Positions 17,937 to 26,582 of a DNA stretch of 33,497 bases are shown one piece after another. Positions within the stretch are counted from its first letter, which is position 1, and the number at the start of each line of letters is the position of its first letter. A program made the position numbers and the translations under genes. The notes below the pieces were generated by a model. That model did no database searches and was not told where the DNA came from. It was given only the letters and a program-made list of their open reading frames with translations. The stretch covers positions 1 to 33,497 of the forward strand of contig JAAYKO010000033.1 in assembly GCA_012522345.1 (NCBI GenBank), read 5' to 3'. The DNA is from Acholeplasmataceae bacterium (GTDB lineage: Bacteria > Bacillota_I > Bacilli_A > Acholeplasmatales > UBA5453).

Positions 17937-18803
17937 TTATCTTTGCTTTGCGGTAAAAAATACTGCAACTGTTCCCGGACCTGAATGTGCTCCGATTACA
18001 GGGCCAATGAAATTGATGAGTTCAACATTTAAGCCTCGATTTAAAGCTTCGATTTTTTCTTTAACTAATAAGGCTGAGTGATGATCATCTCCGTGTGAAA
18101 TAAAAACAGATTTAGAAATGCTAGGATCGATAGTTTCATCTAAAATGCTGACTAACCGATGAAGTGATCTTTTTCTCCCAATCGCTTTATAGCGGGGAAT
18201 TAATCTCCCCTCATTGTCGATATGCAAAATCGGTTTAATACTTAAAACTGTGCCCAGGATTGCTCCTGCACCTGAGAGTCTACCTCCGCGCCGCAAAAAC
18301 ATTAAATCATCGACTGTAAACCAATGAGCGAGATGCGGAATAAGGTTGTTGACATATTCATAAACTTCTTCTATTGATTTCCCTTTTTGCTTTTGTGCGG
18401 CTGCAAGGTAAACTAGCAAACCTTCGCCTAATGATGCCGATTTGGTGTCGACTAAATAAACTTTGTTTTTATTTTCTTTTAAATTTTCAATGGCAATTCT
18501 TGCCGCGTTATATGAGCCTGAAAGCGCACTGGAAAAAGACAAAATTAAAACATCTTTACCTTTATCAAATTCTTCCAAGATTGCTTTTTCATACTCTGCA
18601 ACATTAATTTGTGAAGTTGTCGCAACCGTTCCTTCGCGAAGCTTTTGATAAAAATTTTGAATACTCATTTCTCTGTGGTCGAGGTTGTTCACAAATGTTT
18701 CATCCTTAATATTATATTTAAGGGGAACAACTTTTAGGCTATAAATAGTAGCCATTTCTTGTGTTAAATCGGTGCTTGAATTGCAAATAATTGTATAAGC
18801 CAT
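17937..18803 (-). CDS. DegV family protein (fatty-acid-binding, FakB-like)
   Basis: IICNSSTDLTQEMA; TTSQINVAEYEKA; SFSSALSGSYNAA; DTKSASLGEGLL; GPVIGAHSGPGTVAVFF. Confidence 0.92.
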   Translation of the reverse strand: MAYTIICNSSTDLTQEMATIYSLKVVPLKYNIKDETFVNNLDHREMSIQNFYQKLREGTVATTSQINVAEYEKAILEEFDKGKDVLILSFSSALSGSYNAARIAIENLKENKNKVYLVDTKSASLGEGLLVYLAAAQKQKGKSIEEVYEYVNNLIPHLAHWFTVDDLMFLRRGGRLSGAGAILGTVLSIKPILHIDNEGRLIPRYKAIGRKRSLHRLVSILDETIDPSISKSVFISHGDDHHSALLVKEKIEALNRGLNVELINFIGPVIGAHSGPGTVAVFFTAKQR

Positions 18804-18817
18804 AATTACTACTCCTT

Positions 18818-19690
18818 TTATCTTTCTTTAACTGGGTAAAATACCGCAACGGTACCAGGCCCCCCATGGGCGCCGATTACTGGTCCCATCATATGAACTA
18901 AACTCACCTTAAGGTTGAGTCTGTTTTCTATTTCTGTTTTAACTTGTAAAGCTTCTTCTTCGCAGTCAGCATGCGAAATATAGATTGTATTTCCAAAGTT
19001 GCTGTCATAAGTTTCAATTACTCTTTCAGCTAAATTTCTTAAACTCTTTTTTCTTCCTAAAACTTTTGTTCGAGGGTTTAGCTTTCCTTCATTATCAGCT
19101 GTAATAATTGGCTTAATTCTAAGTGCAGTTCCAAGCCAATAAGTAAAGATTCCTATTCTTCCGCCCTTTTTTAAATGGGTTAAATCATCATGGGTGAAAA
19201 GGCTAGCGACATGATATTTAAATTGCTTTAAATGTCGGTATGTCTCCTCACAGGTTTTGCCTGCTTTTTTAAATTGAACTGCTTCATTGACAACCAAACC
19301 TTCACCTAAAGAACCAGTTTTTGAGTCCACTAAATATATTTGTCGGTCAGGAAATTTTTTTAACACCTCTTCTTTGGCAACTTCCGCACTATTGAAGGTT
19401 CCTGAAAGACCACTAGATAGAAGAACTGCAACAATATCTTTACCTTCTTTCAAGATTTCAGTAAAGGCCTTTTTAAAGTCAGCAACATTGACTTGTGATG
19501 TTTTCGCATAATTGTTTTCTCTTAACATTTGATAAAATTCTTTAGCACTCATCTGACTAAAATCTAAATAATTGTAATATTCTTGACTATTAAAATAAAA
19601 CTTTAGAGGCAGCACAACAAGATTATTGGAAACCGCATATTTATCTGGTAAATCACTAGCGGAATCAGTTAAAATTACATATTCACTCAT
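18818..19690 (-). CDS. DegV family protein (fatty-acid-binding, FakB-like), tandem paralogue
   Basis: ILTDSASDLPDKYA; KTSQVNVADF; LSSGLSGTFNSAEVA; DSKTGSLGEGLVV; GPVIGAHGGPGTVAVFY. Confidence 0.92.
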   Translation of the reverse strand: MSEYVILTDSASDLPDKYAVSNNLVVLPLKFYFNSQEYYNYLDFSQMSAKEFYQMLRENNYAKTSQVNVADFKKAFTEILKEGKDIVAVLLSSGLSGTFNSAEVAKEEVLKKFPDRQIYLVDSKTGSLGEGLVVNEAVQFKKAGKTCEETYRHLKQFKYHVASLFTHDDLTHLKKGGRIGIFTYWLGTALRIKPIITADNEGKLNPRTKVLGRKKSLRNLAERVIETYDSNFGNTIYISHADCEEEALQVKTEIENRLNLKVSLVHMMGPVIGAHGGPGTVAVFYPVKER

Positions 19691-20589
19691 TATTTCTCCT
19701 CAGCTTTTTGACTAATTTGTTCTTTCATTGAAGGATTAAATTTTCTTTCTTTAATCATTATTATTTCTTCTTTATAAGGTGGTTTGTCATCGACGTAAGG
19801 TGATTCTAAAATCTTGGGTATTTGCGTGAAATCTTCATGGTAAACAACTTCTAATAGTGCTTTAAAACCTATTTCGCCAAAACCAAAGTTTTCATGACGA
19901 TCTTTTCTTGATCCTCGCTCATTTTTTGAATCATTAATATGAAAAACAGAAATATATTCTTTGCCGACAACCTTATCAAAATGCTTAATAACATCTCTAA
20001 ATCCAGTTTTAATATCATATCCTGAATCATGTGTATGACAAGTATCAAAGCAAACACTAACTCTACTTTTCTCTTTCACTAAGTCAATAATCCCCTTCAA
20101 TTCTTCAAACGTTCTTCCGACTTCATTACCCTTTCCAGCCATTGTTTCAAGAGCAATCTTGACTTTTAAATCTTTTGTTTTTTTAATAACTTCATTAACA
20201 CCTTCTGCAATCCAAATAATTGCTTGTTCTCGGCTTGAACCAACAGCACTCCCCGGATGAACAACTATTTGACCCGCTCCCATTTCGGCACTTCTTTTAA
20301 TTTCACTAGTTAAAAAATCAATCGCGAAATTCCTTTTTTCAAGGCTGGGATTAGCTAAATTCATTATATAAGGGGCATGAATAATTACATTGCTCAATTT
20401 AATATTGTGTTTTTGCATCAATTTTTGTGCTTCGGCTATTTTTAAAGCTTCTATTGGTTTTCTTCTTGTGTTTTGGGGAGCACCTGTATAAACCATAAAT
20501 GCGTTAGCGTTGTAACTAATTGCTTCTTCGACACTTCCCAAATACATCTTGTCGCCTTTCATTGATACATGCGATCCTAAATAAATCAT
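19690..20589 (-). CDS. nfo: Endonuclease IV (AP endonuclease)
   Basis: GSHVSMKG, MVYTGAPQNTRRKP, VVHPGSAVG, ALETMAGKGNEVG, CFDTCHTHDSGYD, FHINDSKNERGSRKDRHENFGFGEIG. Confidence 0.96.
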   Translation of the reverse strand: MIYLGSHVSMKGDKMYLGSVEEAISYNANAFMVYTGAPQNTRRKPIEALKIAEAQKLMQKHNIKLSNVIIHAPYIMNLANPSLEKRNFAIDFLTSEIKRSAEMGAGQIVVHPGSAVGSSREQAIIWIAEGVNEVIKKTKDLKVKIALETMAGKGNEVGRTFEELKGIIDLVKEKSRVSVCFDTCHTHDSGYDIKTGFRDVIKHFDKVVGKEYISVFHINDSKNERGSRKDRHENFGFGEIGFKALLEVVYHEDFTQIPKILESPYVDDKPPYKEEIIMIKERKFNPSMKEQISQKAEEK

Positions 20590-21830
20590 CTTTTTCTCCT
20601 TTTTCTTCGTCTAACTTCCTGTAAGGCTTTTTCAATCAATTGTTTGTTTTTTTTGCGATATCCAGGTTTAACCCTCGCTGGTTTTTTGATTTTTCTAATT
20701 GCTTGAATTTCAACTTCACTTAAACCTTTTGAGACCTTTTCTCTGACAATAATTTGCTTATTTCTTATTCTGGCATCGATAAATTTGATTCCTGCTTTTT
20801 CAAGTGACTTAAATTTTCTTGCTTCTTTTTCTTCGAAGAAAGAAAATACTTCACCATGCGCTCCCATTCTGCCAGTTCTACCACTTCGATGAATGTAATA
20901 TTCGCTCTGATATGGCATTTGATAATTAATAACGTGAGTTACTCCTTCAAAATCCATTCCTCTAGCTGCAAGGTCTGAGGCAACAACATATTGATATTTT
21001 AACTGTTTTACTTCAGCAATAATAGTTTTACGCTCGCGAACGGACATTTTAGCTGATAATTTTATTACATTATAGCCTTTATCTCTAATTTTTTCGAAAA
21101 GAACATCAATTTTCTCGTTTTTAGAAACAAAAATTAAACAAAGCAAAGGATTGATTGTTTCTAATAAATTAAAGAACGCTAAATCCTTATCCATCCCTGC
21201 CGGAAGCAGATAATGATCAATGTCTAATTTTATTTTATCACTTAAATCAATAATTTCTACTTTTGCAAAGTAACTATTGATCCATTTAACAAGATTATTC
21301 GGCATTGTCGCAGAAAACACATAAACCAGACTAGTTAAGTTTTCAACGACAGGACTTATTTGACCCATGAAATCATAATCAAAAAGCATATCAGCTTCAT
21401 CTAAAATTAAATATTTTGCCTGGTGAACTTTCACAACATTTTCTTTAACAACTAAATCGTAAAGTCTTCCCGGAGTTGAAATAACTATCATTGGTTGCTG
21501 ATTCGCAAAAAACCGAATTAATCTTTTCCGGTCTTCGCGGGCTGTAATAGCTTTAAAAGAAATGTCTTTTGCAATTGGTTTTAACATTTCAGAAACTTGA
21601 TAAGCCAACTCGTTAGTTGGAACTAAAATAAGGGCTTGAGTTAATTGTTTTTGCGGATTAATTTGTTCTAATAATGGAATTAAATAAGCATGTGTTTTTC
21701 CTGTCCCTGTTGGACTAACAAAAACTGTAGATTTTTCCTCTTTAAAATATTTAAAGGCAATCTTTTGAACTTCTGTTGGGTTTTCAAACCCCAACTCTTT
21801 AATTATTTTGGTTAATTGTTTTATTTCCAT
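20586..21830 (-). CDS. DEAD-box RNA helicase
   Basis: SPTGTGKT, STPGRL, LDEAD, FSATMP, ASDLAARGMDF, HRSGRTGRMG; basic C-terminal tail. Confidence 0.93.
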   Translation of the reverse strand: MEIKQLTKIIKELGFENPTEVQKIAFKYFKEEKSTVFVSPTGTGKTHAYLIPLLEQINPQKQLTQALILVPTNELAYQVSEMLKPIAKDISFKAITAREDRKRLIRFFANQQPMIVISTPGRLYDLVVKENVVKVHQAKYLILDEADMLFDYDFMGQISPVVENLTSLVYVFSATMPNNLVKWINSYFAKVEIIDLSDKIKLDIDHYLLPAGMDKDLAFFNLLETINPLLCLIFVSKNEKIDVLFEKIRDKGYNVIKLSAKMSVRERKTIIAEVKQLKYQYVVASDLAARGMDFEGVTHVINYQMPYQSEYYIHRSGRTGRMGAHGEVFSFFEEKEARKFKSLEKAGIKFIDARIRNKQIIVREKVSKGLSEVEIQAIRKIKKPARVKPGYRKKNKQLIEKALQEVRRRKRRKR

Positions 21831-21906
21831 TTAAATCACCATAAGTATTATACTAAAACCATTATCATTTTCCTAATTTAAAAAAGAATTATGTTGTATA
21901 ATAAAT

Positions 21907-22842
21907 TTGGTGATAAAAATGATAGTTAACGATTTAAGGCCTCGTGGCTATTGTCATGGCGTCGCAAGAGCGCTTAAAATAGTCAAAGATGCGATCTTAG
22001 ATGATAAAATAAAAAAGCCACTTTATATTCTCGGCTTAATTGTTCACAATAAAAAAATTAAAGAAGCTTTAGAGCATTATGGTGTGATCAGCTTTGAAAA
22101 TCCGAAGCTGACAAGACTTGAAATGGTTGAGCTTGTTAAAGAAGGAACCGCGATTTTAACTGCCCATGGTGTCTCAAAAAAAATTAAACAACTTTTAGAA
22201 ACTAAAGCGATTCCTTTTATTGATGCCACTTGTAGAGATGTTTATAAAGTCCACGATCATATCCAAGAGCATTTGCCAACTCATGAGGTTTTATATATTG
22301 GAAAACCGCACCATCCTGAAGTCGAAGGTGTTTTAGGATTATCTGATGATATTACTTTAATACCAAAAGTTGAAGTTGCTCAACAATTTGTGAAAAGGAC
22401 TGAAAAACCACTTTATATCACAAACCAAACAACTCTTTCTTTATTTGAAGTTATAAAAATTGTTGAAGAAATTGAAAAACGTTATCAAGTTAAATTTGAT
22501 AATGACATCTGCATGGCAACTACAAAAAGACAAGAAGCTGTAATCAAACAACCTAAGGCTGATGTTTTAATTGTTGTTGGTGATTCTTACTCCTCTAATA
22601 CTAACAAATTAAAGGAAGTTTCGATTCGTGAAGCAGAAACTTTAGCTTATCGGATCGAAACTATTGAAGACCTTAATCCTGAATGGTTTAAGACTGCATC
22701 GGTAGTTAATGTAACAAGTGGAGCAAGCACACCAAAAGCGATAACTAATGAAGTTATTTTCTATTTAAAACAATTTGATTATAATAAAAAAGCAACCTGG
22801 AGAAATGTTTCTCAAGTCACTTATTTAGATATTTTATCTTAA
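21907..22842 (+). CDS. ispH: 4-hydroxy-3-methylbut-2-enyl diphosphate reductase
   Basis: RGYCHGVARALKIV, LGLIVHNKKI, TAHGVSKKIK, DATCRDVYKVH, YIGKPHHPEVEGVLG, VTSGASTPKAITNEV. Confidence 0.95.
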   Translation: MVIKMIVNDLRPRGYCHGVARALKIVKDAILDDKIKKPLYILGLIVHNKKIKEALEHYGVISFENPKLTRLEMVELVKEGTAILTAHGVSKKIKQLLETKAIPFIDATCRDVYKVHDHIQEHLPTHEVLYIGKPHHPEVEGVLGLSDDITLIPKVEVAQQFVKRTEKPLYITNQTTLSLFEVIKIVEEIEKRYQVKFDNDICMATTKRQEAVIKQPKADVLIVVGDSYSSNTNKLKEVSIREAETLAYRIETIEDLNPEWFKTASVVNVTSGASTPKAITNEVIFYLKQFDYNKKATWRNVSQVTYLDILS

Positions 22843-23969
22843 GAACCTAGTTTGGTTCTTTTTTTATCTAACTGTTGATAGTTAAAAAGCGTTCGGTCTT
22901 CTTTAAAGTCTTCCCTTTTAATAATTCCGCCAAAACCAACTCCAAGCAGTCTAATCGGAGAACCATCATAATAATACTCAAATAGTTCACTCACTGCATA
23001 ATAAAGAGAATCATAATCATCGCGATGATTAATAAAACTTGTTGTTTTAGTCGTTGTTACAAAGTTGGCATAACGAATTTTAATAAAGACATTTTTACAC
23101 ATCAATTCTTCTTCTTTTAGTCGATTATATGTTTCAGTAAAAAGCTCATCAATTGTTTCTTTTAAAACTTCTAAAATATCGACATCATAACTTAAAGTAG
23201 TCTCATTAGAAATACTTTTAGGAATCGCGTATTTATTGACATCAACAAAATCAGTAGATCTACCTAGAAGATCATCTCGTGTTGAAAAGTAAGCATTTTC
23301 GCCAATCGCTTCAATTATTGTTTGCCGGTTATTTGCAAGCATAAAATCTTCAATTGTATAAATACCTACTTCGTTAAGCCTTTGATTTGTTTTTCTACCA
23401 ATTCCAAAGACGCGATTAATCGGTTTATCATAAAGAAGTCTTTCAACATCTCTTTTGCGCATAATAGTTATTCCCATAGGTTTTTTGTAGTCACTACCCA
23501 TTTTTGCTAGAAACAATGTCGGACCAATCCCAATACTTGAGGGAAGTCCATAATCCTTAGCCAATTCTCTTTGAATTTTTTTAGCGAGCTTTACCGGATG
23601 GATTTCACTGGCTAAATCTGTAACATCCAAATAAGCCTCATCGATTGATGCTTGATATAACGTTTTAGTATATGTTTTAAGATAATCAATAAAAATTTTT
23701 GAATATTTTCGATATGCTTGATGATTATTAGGAACAACAATAAGTCTGGGATATCTTTTAAGAGCCTCATTGATGTTCATTCCACTTCTAATCCCATACC
23801 GTCTTGCTCGATAAGAAGCTGTTGTCAAAACTCCGCCTCGAAAATAACTAGCTCCTCCGCCGACAGCAAAAACCTTATTCTTCAAATAAGGATCTAAAAT
23901 CATTTCAACACTAGCAAAAAAAGCGTTTAAATCGATATGAAATATAATTTTTACCTTTTTATTCATCAA
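22839..23969 (-). CDS. dinB: DNA polymerase IV (Y-family)
   Basis: IIFHIDLNAFFASVE, TASYRARRYGIRSGM, YQASIDEAYLDVT, SIGIGPTLFLAKMGSDYKKP. Confidence 0.96.
   Translation of the reverse strand: MMNKKVKIIFHIDLNAFFASVEMILDPYLKNKVFAVGGGASYFRGGVLTTASYRARRYGIRSGMNINEALKRYPRLIVVPNNHQAYRKYSKIFIDYLKTYTKTLYQASIDEAYLDVTDLASEIHPVKLAKKIQRELAKDYGLPSSIGIGPTLFLAKMGSDYKKPMGITIMRKRDVERLLYDKPINRVFGIGRKTNQRLNEVGIYTIEDFMLANNRQTIIEAIGENAYFSTRDDLLGRSTDFVDVNKYAIPKSISNETTLSYDVDILEVLKETIDELFTETYNRLKEEELMCKNVFIKIRYANFVTTTKTTSFINHRDDYDSLYYAVSELFEYYYDGSPIRLLGVGFGGIIKREDFKEDRTLFNYQQLDKKRTKLGS
22843..22866 (+). terminator. Rho-independent terminator after ispH (overlaps the dinB 3' end)
   Basis: AAGAACC-TAGTTT-GGTTCTT followed by TTTTT. 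Confidence 0.8.
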
Positions 23970-24034
23970 ATAAACCTTTCATTTTAACTAACTTGTGATA
24001 TAATATTTTGTGTATGAATATTTGAGGTGATACA

Positions 24035-24220
24035 ATGAGTAGAAAACCAGTTCGGAAGCGCGAACCTAAAAAGAAACAACCCCAAAAGAAACCTGGAGAG
24101 TTACCAACATTCAAAAGTCCTGCTAAAACCACTTGGGGAAAAATCGTTATTTTAATAATTGCTGCGGCAATGGTTTTAATTCCTTTAATTGGATTAATCG
24201 TCATGTTAGCAACTCGTTAA
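24035..24220 (+). CDS. Small basic/proline-rich single-TM protein, unknown function
   Basis: 61 aa; MSRKPVRKREPKKKQPQKKP then one hydrophobic helix; upstream TATAAT and GAGGTGATACA RBS; own terminator. Confidence 0.7.
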   Translation: MSRKPVRKREPKKKQPQKKPGELPTFKSPAKTTWGKIVILIIAAAMVLIPLIGLIVMLATR

Positions 24221-24221
24221 A

Positions 24222-24242
24222 CAAGCCTACGGGCTTTTTTTA
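24222..24242 (+). terminator. Rho-independent terminator after the small TM protein gene
   Basis: AAGCC-TACG-GGCTT followed by T-run. Confidence 0.65.
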
Positions 24243-25891
24243 TTGTCTAACAAACTTTTAGCGTGCAAGATTGCTCCTTCTGTAATGTTTCTTCCCGATA
24301 ATAGATAAGCTAGATGATATACTCTTTGATCAGCTATTAAATCATTAATAATCGTGATTGTTCTATTGCCTTCGACTCTTTTTTCTATATTATAGTGTTT
24401 GCTCGCTTTAGCAGCAACTTGAGGGAGATGAGTGATTGTAATAACTTGTCTTTGTTGGGCAAGGTCAAATAATTCGTTGGCAACTTTGCTCGCTGCATCG
24501 CCAGAAATTCCTAAATCAATTTCATCAAAGACCATTAAATCTAATTCATGAATTTTGCCATACATTATTTTAAGCGCCAACATACTTCTTGAAAGTTCTC
24601 CACCAGAAGCGACTTTGTAAAATGGTTTTAATGGTTCACCTTTGTTTAAACTGATTAAAAACATCACTTCATCGATTCCATCCTCTAATAAGATTTTAGC
24701 CTCTGCTTCCTTAAAGGCTATTTGAAAATCAACATAACTAATGTCTAAGCGTTTTAAAATTTCAACAAACTCTTTTTCTAATTTTATGGCAATCGCTCTT
24801 CTTCTTTCACTTAATTGTTTACCTTTTAAATAAGCTTCTTTGAAAGCTTTTTCTTTTTCTAATTCTAACTTTTCAATAAACAGATCAAAGTTCTCATATT
24901 TTAAGATTTCTTCTTCTAAATCTTCCATTGATAAAATTAATTGCTCAATTGATAGTTTATATTTATTTTCTAAATCTTTTAAAAAGTAAAATCTCTCTTG
25001 TAATTCTTCCAGCTCATCAATCGAGGCATCTTTTGCTGAGTCAAGTTCTAAGAAAAGGGTTTGTTTTAAATCTTCAAACTCATAATAACCACTTTGAATT
25101 CTTTGGAAAAGCGTTTCATAGCTTTGCGAAAAACTTTTAATTTTCTCCAAAGCTTTAAACGAGTTATAAAGCAAGTTTTGATTATCAATTATATTGATGT
25201 TGCTATAGCTTTCATCAAGACTTTCAATTATTTCCTTTTGGTGCGATAAAGTCATAATTTTTTCTTGGAGTAATTGGAGTTCGTTTTCAACTAAATTAGC
25301 TTTTTTTATTTCATCTAAACGATATTTTAAATCTTCTAATTTTTCTTGAGTTTTTATTGTTTGACTTTTAGCATTATGAAATTTTGCTTCCAACTCATAA
25401 TAGCGGTGTCTTAAAATAGTATATTCATTTAAAATGTTATTTGTTTTGCCAAATTGATCTAACATTTCTAAAGCTGTTTTAACATCTAATAGTTTTGTGG
25501 TGTCGTGCTGTTCGTGAATATCGCCTAAAAGAAGTCCTAAATCTTTTAAATCTTGGAGACTTGTCTGTTTATTATTTATTAAGATCTTATTGCGGTCCTT
25601 TCGAGAAATCCATCTTTCAATTATAAGACTCTCGGTATTTATTTCAAGAGTTTTTAAATATTGTTTGACATGTTTAGAAAGTTTAGAAAAATAGGCAGTA
25701 ATAACTGCATCGTCCTTACCATGGCGAATATAATCGCTATCTGCTCTTTTGCCGAAAATAAGCTTTAAGGAATCAATAAGGAGACTTTTTCCTGCTCCTG
25801 TCGCGCCTGTCAAAGCAGTAAAATTAGAATTAAATTCTATTTCTAAATCTTCAATTATTGCTAAGTTTTTTATTCTAATTTTATCAAGCAT
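24227..25891 (-). CDS. recN: DNA repair protein RecN
   Basis: ALTGATGAGKSLLIDSL Walker A; SGGELSRSMLALK signature; LMVFDEIDLGISG; ITHLPQVAA. Confidence 0.96.
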   Translation of the reverse strand: MLDKIRIKNLAIIEDLEIEFNSNFTALTGATGAGKSLLIDSLKLIFGKRADSDYIRHGKDDAVITAYFSKLSKHVKQYLKTLEINTESLIIERWISRKDRNKILINNKQTSLQDLKDLGLLLGDIHEQHDTTKLLDVKTALEMLDQFGKTNNILNEYTILRHRYYELEAKFHNAKSQTIKTQEKLEDLKYRLDEIKKANLVENELQLLQEKIMTLSHQKEIIESLDESYSNINIIDNQNLLYNSFKALEKIKSFSQSYETLFQRIQSGYYEFEDLKQTLFLELDSAKDASIDELEELQERFYFLKDLENKYKLSIEQLILSMEDLEEEILKYENFDLFIEKLELEKEKAFKEAYLKGKQLSERRRAIAIKLEKEFVEILKRLDISYVDFQIAFKEAEAKILLEDGIDEVMFLISLNKGEPLKPFYKVASGGELSRSMLALKIMYGKIHELDLMVFDEIDLGISGDAASKVANELFDLAQQRQVITITHLPQVAAKASKHYNIEKRVEGNRTITIINDLIADQRVYHLAYLLSGRNITEGAILHAKSLLDNKKSP

Positions 25892-26582
25892 TTTTCTCCC
25901 CTATAAATATATACTCTTGGTTCCCTTTTTTTCCTTTAAGCAGACTCGGTTTATAACCAATCAAATTAATTTCTAAAGATTTTAAAAACAAACCAAAATC
26001 AGTAAGAGCTTTTAAAATTAACTTGCTGTCCTTAATAATTCCACTTTTAGACTTCTGTTTTCCCACTTCAAATTGTGGTTTAAAAAGCATTACAAATAAT
26101 AAAGCACTATCTTTTAGATGCTTTAAAATTGGCTTTATTGAAATAAACGATACATCAATTAAACAAATATCAACGTTAATTGGTTCAACATTTAAAATAT
26201 TAGTTTGCTCAAAAAGAGTTACTTTCTTATTGTTTTTTAATTTATCAACCATTTGATCTTTTCCGACATCATAAGCATAAACATGTTTGGCGCCATAGCT
26301 TAAGCTGCAGTCAGTAAAGCCACCAGTTGATGAACCAACATCTATAACAACTTTGTCTGTAAAATCTAATTTAAAATGATTTATTGCATCTTCTAATTTT
26401 AAACCGGCACGACTGACATATTTCAAAGTTTCAGTTATTTCAATTTGATCATTAGAACTAATTTTATAAGCCGGTTTATAAATTGTTACTTTATTTACTT
26501 TTACATCACCAATTTTAATTAAGTCAATTGCCTTTGAGCGACTATAGTTGTAGGTGGTAACTAAATATTTATCAAGTCTCAT
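25884..26582 (-). CDS. tlyA: TlyA-family rRNA methyltransferase/hemolysin A
   Basis: S4 domain MRLDKYLVTTYNYSRSKAIDLIKIGDVKVN; VIDVGSSTGGFTDCSLSYGAKHVYAYDVG; LFKPQFEVGK. Confidence 0.92.
   Translation of the reverse strand: MRLDKYLVTTYNYSRSKAIDLIKIGDVKVNKVTIYKPAYKISSNDQIEITETLKYVSRAGLKLEDAINHFKLDFTDKVVIDVGSSTGGFTDCSLSYGAKHVYAYDVGKDQMVDKLKNNKKVTLFEQTNILNVEPINVDICLIDVSFISIKPILKHLKDSALLFVMLFKPQFEVGKQKSKSGIIKDSKLILKALTDFGLFLKSLEINLIGYKPSLLKGKKGNQEYIFIGEKNA

Noticed and set aside
19869-20057. Same-strand ORF within nfo
   Set aside because: Alternate frame inside the conserved endonuclease IV gene; not supported
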